NCBI RefSeq assembly: GCF_003347605.1
Contig: NZ_QDFZ01000006.1
Coordinates: 62,001-126,000 of the forward strand
DNA: 64,000 nucleotides
Direction of reading: 5' to 3'
Origin: Chryseobacterium sp. KLBC 52
GTDB lineage: Bacteria; Bacteroidota; Bacteroidia; Flavobacteriales; Weeksellaceae
The translations under genes were made by a program, and so were the position numbers. Below are positions 59,292-64,000 of this stretch, one piece after another; the stretch's first letter is position 1; every line of letters begins with the position of its first letter. The notes beneath the pieces are model-generated. The model had not been told where the DNA came from. It saw only the letters and a list, made by a program, of their open reading frames with translations, and did no database searches.

Positions 59292-60950
59292 ATGGAAGAG
59301 CAAAATTCAAATATATGGTGGCTCAATGAAGAGTCTGAGCAAATGTTGAACAGAGGATATCTGTTGAAAGGTGAAACGGTAGACGGAGCTATCGACAGAA
59401 TTACCACTGCTGCTGCAAAAAGGTTATACAAACCTGAACTTCAACCGGCATTCAAAGAAATGATCACGAAGGGATGGATCAGTTTCTCTTCTCCTGTATG
59501 GGCTAATATGGGAACAGAAAGAGGTCTTCCTATCTCATGTTTCAACGTTCACATTCCGGACAGCATTGAAGGAATTACTCACAAAATGGGTGAAGTCATC
59601 ATGCAGACTAAAATCGGAGGTGGTACTTCAGGATATTTTGGAGAATTGAGAAACAGAGGAACAGCTGTAACAGATAACGGAAAATCTTCAGGAGCCGTTT
59701 CATTCATGAAGCTTTTCGATACAGCAATGGATGTTGTTTCTCAGGGAGGAGTAAGAAGAGGTGCTTTTGCTGCTTACCTGGATATTGACCACGGAGATAT
59801 TGAAGAATTTTTATCCATTAAAGATATTGGCAGCCCGATTCAGAACCTGTTTACCGGAGTATGTGTACCGGATTACTGGATGCAGGATATGATTGACGGT
59901 GATATGGAAAAACGTAAAGTTTGGGCAAGAGTATTGGAAAGCCGCCAGCAAAAAGGTCTTCCGTATATTTTCTTCACAGACAACGTCAACAGAAACAAAC
60001 CTCAGGTTTATAAAGACTTAGGAATGACGGTAAATGCAAGTAACCTTTGTTCTGAGATCATGCTTCCTTCTACAATGGAAGAATCTTTTATCTGCTGTCT
60101 GTCTTCTATGAACCTTGAACTATATGATGAGTGGAAAGATACAGATGCTGTTAAATTAGCAGTATATTTCCTTGATGCAGTATTGTCCGAGTTTATTGAC
60201 AAAACTGAAGGTAACTATTATCTGCAGGGAGCAAGAAACTTCGCGATGCGTCACAGAGCTCTTGGATTAGGCGTTTTAGGATACCATTCTTATCTACAGA
60301 AAAATATGATTCCGTTTGAAAGCTTTGAGGCGACTCAGTTCAACGCAAGAGCATTCAGACATATCAAGGATCAGGCTGAGCAGGCTTCAAGAGAGCTTGC
60401 CAACATCTATGGAGAACCGGAAGTATTGAAAGGATATGGATTGAGAAATACCACTACAATGGCTATCGCTCCTACCACTTCAAGTTCTGCCATCTTAGGA
60501 CAGACTTCTCCTGGAATTGAGCCTTTCTCTTCCAACTATTATAAAGCAGGCCTTGCAAAAGGAAACTTTATGCGTAAGAATAAATACCTTGCACAATTAT
60601 TGAAAGAAAAAGGGCTGGATAACGAAGAAACATGGAGAACAATCATGCTCAACCATGGATCGGTACAGCACCTGAACGAGCTTACTCCTGAAGAAAAGGC
60701 AGTATTCAAAACGTTCAAAGAAATTTCTCCAATGGAGATTATTTCTCAGGCAGCACAAAGACAGCAGTACATTGACCAAGCACAGTCACTGAATCTTCAG
60801 ATTCCTTCTACAATGCCTGTAAAAGATGTTAACTACCTTTATATTGAAGCCTGGAAAAAAGGAGTAAAAACCCTTTACTACCAAAGAAGTTCATCTGTTT
60901 CAAAAGAAATGATGGTTAACTTCGTATCATGTTCAAGCTGTGAGGCATAG
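59292..60950 (+). CDS. nrdA: Ribonucleotide reductase large subunit (class I alpha), short form
   Basis: Catalytic subunit that reduces ribonucleoside diphosphates. Active-site residues are visible: Cys83 in GLPISCFN, the N-x-C-x-E triad Asn251/Cys253/Glu255 in ASNLCSEIMLPS, a second redox Cys in FICCLSS (268-269), and the C-terminal shuttle pair Cys547/Cys550 in SCSSCEA. The protein is 552 residues, about 200 shorter than E. coli NrdA, and starts directly with the ten-helix domain: the N-terminal ATP-cone is missing. This short form appears to be usual for flavobacteria. The ATG at 59292 follows a hairpin. Confidence 0.93.
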   Translation: MEEQNSNIWWLNEESEQMLNRGYLLKGETVDGAIDRITTAAAKRLYKPELQPAFKEMITKGWISFSSPVWANMGTERGLPISCFNVHIPDSIEGITHKMGEVIMQTKIGGGTSGYFGELRNRGTAVTDNGKSSGAVSFMKLFDTAMDVVSQGGVRRGAFAAYLDIDHGDIEEFLSIKDIGSPIQNLFTGVCVPDYWMQDMIDGDMEKRKVWARVLESRQQKGLPYIFFTDNVNRNKPQVYKDLGMTVNASNLCSEIMLPSTMEESFICCLSSMNLELYDEWKDTDAVKLAVYFLDAVLSEFIDKTEGNYYLQGARNFAMRHRALGLGVLGYHSYLQKNMIPFESFEATQFNARAFRHIKDQAEQASRELANIYGEPEVLKGYGLRNTTTMAIAPTTSSSAILGQTSPGIEPFSSNYYKAGLAKGNFMRKNKYLAQLLKEKGLDNEETWRTIMLNHGSVQHLNELTPEEKAVFKTFKEISPMEIISQAAQRQQYIDQAQSLNLQIPSTMPVKDVNYLYIEAWKKGVKTLYYQRSSSVSKEMMVNFVSCSSCEA

Positions 60951-61213
60951 GACCAAGTAATAAACACGCTATATTTACAAAAGCATACTGAGAGGTGTGC
61001 TTTTGTTGTTTTCAATGTTAATAAGTTTTGGCTAAAGCCGACGGAGGGTTTGTTTTATGAAAACGGGCTGAAGCCCGTTCCTATTGAATAATTACAGCTT
61101 GTATATAATTATTTTGAGCATTTCCCACAGATTGCGCAGATCTTCACAGATGATTGCATGTATTCAAAATGATTTAGTAAGAATAAAAATGTATTTCTTT
61201 TGCCGGCAAAAAT

Positions 61214-61262
<49 letters not shown>

Positions 61263-61286
61263 CATTATTTATCATTTATAATTCAT

Positions 61287-61318
61287 AAAAAAGGTCCGGA
61301 AAGAAAATCCGAACCTTT
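61287..61318 (-). terminator. Terminator of the TonB-dependent receptor gene
   Basis: On the minus strand AAAGGTTCGGA / TCCGGACCTTT form an 11-bp stem with one wobble and a 7-base loop, followed by a run of T. It lies about 38 bases after the receptor stop. Confidence 0.8.
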
Positions 61319-61355
61319 GAAAAAGAATAGTATGAAGTAAAATGTAAAAGCGTCA

Positions 61356-64000
61356 TTAAAAATTGTATCGAACACCCAGCTGAGCCTGGAATCTTGATGC
61401 AAACTGGTCAATAGTATAAGGCAGTCCAGGTGTTTTGAAATTGTACGTAGGATCTCCCGCAGAAGGCTGCCCTGTCGCTACATTGCCTACCTTTGTTAAT
61501 CCTACACTTGCTGTTGAGTTGAAAGTATTAGGTACAAAATATACTTTACCCCAATCTTTGTTCAACAGATTGGTAAAATTGATGATACTTAATGAAATCT
61601 GTATATTGTTCTTGGACTTTTTGCTAAGTCTTATTTCATCCATGATTCTGATATCCGCCTGAATATTCCAAGGCGTAACGTCCCCGTTTCTTTCTGTGAA
61701 TTTGCCCCGTCTGGATTTCAGATAGTCATTACTGTTGACAAAATTTTCATAGTCTGCAATCTGCTGCTGAGCAGTTACCAATACATTTCCTGCAGCATCT
61801 TTGATAGGAACGATATATTTGGAAGCTTCTGCAGCATCTTTAAAGATATAGGCAAGTCCTGCGGCCTGTCCTGTATTGGCAATTGTACTGTTGACAAATC
61901 CCCAGGAAAAAGGATTTCCGGACTGAGCATTGAAATACACGTTGGTGGATAACCTGTTCATATCAGAAATATTAAAGGCATATCCAAGATTGGCTACCAC
62001 TCTGTTTTTGATGGCGAAATTGGAGGTGGTCAGTTTCGGGTCATTAGGCGTAAGAGACTGGTTCATCTGCCAGTTACTTTCCATAGAGTTTCTTATACCA
62101 TTGGTGATATCTTTAGCATCTCCGTAAGTATAGGCTACAAAGAAATTAAATCCGAAATCATATGACTTTGAAAGCTGTGCTGTCAGGTTATAACGATATC
62201 CTTCTTTGGTATTGGATAAAAGATAAGCGTTAGAAAAGTTACTGTTGATATTGGTGGTATAGATCGGCATTTCATGGTTCGTATCATAGCTGTAATACGT
62301 CACATTATCCGTCTTGTTTACCTGCTGGAATTTCAGATCATAAAGTACTTTGGTATAGATTCCTTCTAAGGTTAATTTATATCCTGCCAAAGTATAATCA
62401 AAAGCTAATGAACTTCTCCACACTCTTGGCATTTTAAAATTATTATCAATAAGGTCTACCTGTACTTTGGAAGAGTTCTGCCATTTTGGGAAATTGGCAC
62501 TGTTCAATGGATCTCCGTTGGCAGCAAGCTGTGCTGGTGTCGGTGCATTATAATCATAACTTCCAAAACCTACTCCATCATTATAATAAGCATATCCTAA
62601 CCACGCGAAAGGAATTCTTCCTACAAAAATCCCTGATCCTCCACGTAGTACCATAGATCTGTTTTCTGTAAGATCAATCGTAAATCCAAGTCTTGGAGAA
62701 AATGTAGGCTTATTCAGGTAGTTGTTGGTAAGCTGGCTCAATGGAGTATAATTGTAGGTATTTCCAGCGTTTGGATCCTGAGGAGAATTGTTTACCAGTG
62801 GGCTTAGTTGTGGTTTATTTGGTAAATCTGTATAATCTACTCTTACTCCCGGTGAAAGTCTCACTCTTCCCCAGTTGATTTCATCCTGAAGATACATGGA
62901 AAGCAGATTTACTTTATATTGCGCATAAGGATTATCAAAAAGGGTATCTCTGCTATCTCCGTTGAAAGGGTAAGTACCTCTTATCCTTGCAGGTGTACCA
63001 TTATAAAAATCAGTTAAGTTTTTATAGGAAATTCTTCCGTTTAATGCATTTACAAAACCATAATTAATATTGTATAATTCGTTGTGAGTCCCCAGTAAGA
63101 AAGTATGATTTCCTTTTTTATAAGTAAGGTTATCCGTGATCTCAAAAGTTTTCTGCTTCATATTGAAAACAGTAGCCTCTCTGTCATTTCCCAGCAAGAT
63201 TGTTCCTCCGTTGTAAGCAATTTCAACCTGTGGAAACATGGCATTACCGGAAGTAGGATCTCTGTAATCATGAATAGAAGAATATCCTACCACTAAATTG
63301 TTGCTCCACTTATCATTAAAACGGCTTTTCAGCTCAAGTGTAGTGGTAGACGCTGTATTTTTCTGAATGAAATCCATACTGGAAAATCTGAAATTGGCTC
63401 CATCTCTTTCCAGGTTGGAGGCCTGTGAAAATACCGTATTATTTTTAATGGATAAAGTATGTTTATCATTAATTTTCCAATCCAGTTTATTGAAAAGTTT
63501 AGAACTTTCAGAGAAGTTGTTGTACTGATTAAAGCTTCCTACATTGAATCCGTATTTATTTCGTACAAAATCTGAAATCTGCTGAGCAGTCTGTTCGTTC
63601 ACCAGTGCTCCCGGATCGTTGGCATTATAGAAAACAGGATCTGTTCTTTTGGTATATTCAAGGTTGGTAAACAGAAACACCTTATCTCTAACTACCGGCA
63701 ATCCGACTCTTCCTCCATAGATAAAGTCTTCAAAATCGCTCGGCATTTTAGAATTATCTCCTACTCTGTTTCTTCCTGTGATAGCTGCATTTCTTCCGTA
63801 TACATACATTGAGCCTGTAACATCATTACTTCCACTTCGGGTTACTGCATTAATACTTCCTCCAAGAAAATTCCCCAATTTCACATCGTAAGGTGCAATA
63901 TACACCTGCACATCCTGAATAGCATCCAGACTTATTGAATTGGAACGTGTACTGCTTCCCGGCATTCCCGAAGTACCCGTTTGTCCGCCCAGTGACGGGC
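61356..64000 (-). CDS. TonB-dependent outer-membrane receptor (Oar-like), N-terminus outside window
   Basis: About 880 residues of a large receptor; the frame stays open to base 64000, so the signal peptide, the CarboxypepD-like domain and the TonB box lie outside. The visible part starts in the plug domain: SISLDAIQDVQVYIAPYDVK, LGNFLGGSINAVTRSGSNDV and GRVGLPVVRDKVFLFTNLEY. The beta-barrel follows, with alternating aromatic strands (TFSPRLGFTIDLTENRSMVL), and ends in the terminal strand FQAQLGVRYNF with C-terminal Phe, the outer-membrane insertion signal. It resembles the Oar-like group of TonB receptors. The substrate is unknown. Met at 63965 is internal, not the start. Confidence 0.9.
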   Translation of the reverse strand, partial: PSLGGQTGTSGMPGSSTRSNSISLDAIQDVQVYIAPYDVKLGNFLGGSINAVTRSGSNDVTGSMYVYGRNAAITGRNRVGDNSKMPSDFEDFIYGGRVGLPVVRDKVFLFTNLEYTKRTDPVFYNANDPGALVNEQTAQQISDFVRNKYGFNVGSFNQYNNFSESSKLFNKLDWKINDKHTLSIKNNTVFSQASNLERDGANFRFSSMDFIQKNTASTTTLELKSRFNDKWSNNLVVGYSSIHDYRDPTSGNAMFPQVEIAYNGGTILLGNDREATVFNMKQKTFEITDNLTYKKGNHTFLLGTHNELYNINYGFVNALNGRISYKNLTDFYNGTPARIRGTYPFNGDSRDTLFDNPYAQYKVNLLSMYLQDEINWGRVRLSPGVRVDYTDLPNKPQLSPLVNNSPQDPNAGNTYNYTPLSQLTNNYLNKPTFSPRLGFTIDLTENRSMVLRGGSGIFVGRIPFAWLGYAYYNDGVGFGSYDYNAPTPAQLAANGDPLNSANFPKWQNSSKVQVDLIDNNFKMPRVWRSSLAFDYTLAGYKLTLEGIYTKVLYDLKFQQVNKTDNVTYYSYDTNHEMPIYTTNINSNFSNAYLLSNTKEGYRYNLTAQLSKSYDFGFNFFVAYTYGDAKDITNGIRNSMESNWQMNQSLTPNDPKLTTSNFAIKNRVVANLGYAFNISDMNRLSTNVYFNAQSGNPFSWGFVNSTIANTGQAAGLAYIFKDAAEASKYIVPIKDAAGNVLVTAQQQIADYENFVNSNDYLKSRRGKFTERNGDVTPWNIQADIRIMDEIRLSKKSKNNIQISLSIINFTNLLNKDWGKVYFVPNTFNSTASVGLTKVGNVATGQPSAGDPTYNFKTPGLPYTIDQFASRFQAQLGVRYNF

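Overview
The window is low-GC DNA from a member of the Bacteroidota, most likely a Chryseobacterium-like flavobacterium (family Weeksellaceae). The signs are Bacteroidota-type promoters (TTTG spaced from TAnnTTTG), a PorX-type response regulator with a PglZ-like domain, a large CarboxypepD/Oar-like TonB receptor, short NrdA/NrdB proteins and short AT-rich intergenic repeats. The genus is inferred from overall gene content, not from a marker gene.

Layout. (1) 1-12 kb holds housekeeping and envelope genes: lpxC (cut by the window edge) and lpxD for lipid A, an HD-domain phosphohydrolase, an S41 peptidase, porX, a small MliC-like lipoprotein, an exonuclease III, an RlpA-like protein, two secreted proteins of unknown role, and rimO. 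(2) 12.1-47.8 kb is one continuous leftward surface-polysaccharide locus of 34 genes. It starts at a near-perfect promoter at 47773-47801 and ends at a hairpin terminator at 12080-12104. (3) 48-52.6 kb holds recX, glyA, a thioredoxin-reductase-like flavoprotein and a GT39-type membrane glycosyltransferase. (4) 52.7-57.4 kb is a MacAB-type ABC export operon (ATPase, two permeases, adaptor). (5) 57.8-61 kb holds nrdB, a small ABM-like gene and nrdA on the plus strand, followed by a repeat-rich spacer and a TonB-dependent receptor that runs off the right edge.

The polysaccharide locus reads as a Wzx/Wzy-type capsule or O-antigen pathway (Wzc, Wza, Wzx, two Wzy/WaaL-like proteins, two small phosphoglycosyl transferases). 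Its genes predict at least three rare amino sugars. They are N,N'-diacetylbacillosamine (PglF at the front, PglE/D/C at the back), a 2,3-diacetamido-uronic acid (WbpA/B/D/E-like) and L-FucNAc (FnlA/B/C), probably converted to the acetamidino form by a WbuX/HisH/HisF trio. An L-2-hydroxyglutarate oxidase sits inside the uronic-acid block, where it could recycle the 2-hydroxyglutarate made by the WbpB-type enzyme.

The least explained part is 29.0-36.0 kb. It has an amino-acid adenylation enzyme, two acyl carrier proteins, a KAS III-like synthase, two short-chain reductases, a metallo-beta-lactamase-fold hydrolase, a GNAT and an AAC(3)-fold acyltransferase. Together they look like a small stand-alone pathway that builds an unusual acyl or aminoacyl group and attaches it to a sugar. 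A neighbouring lipoprotein at 24.3-25.2 kb resembles GH56 hyaluronidases and may cut the polymer.
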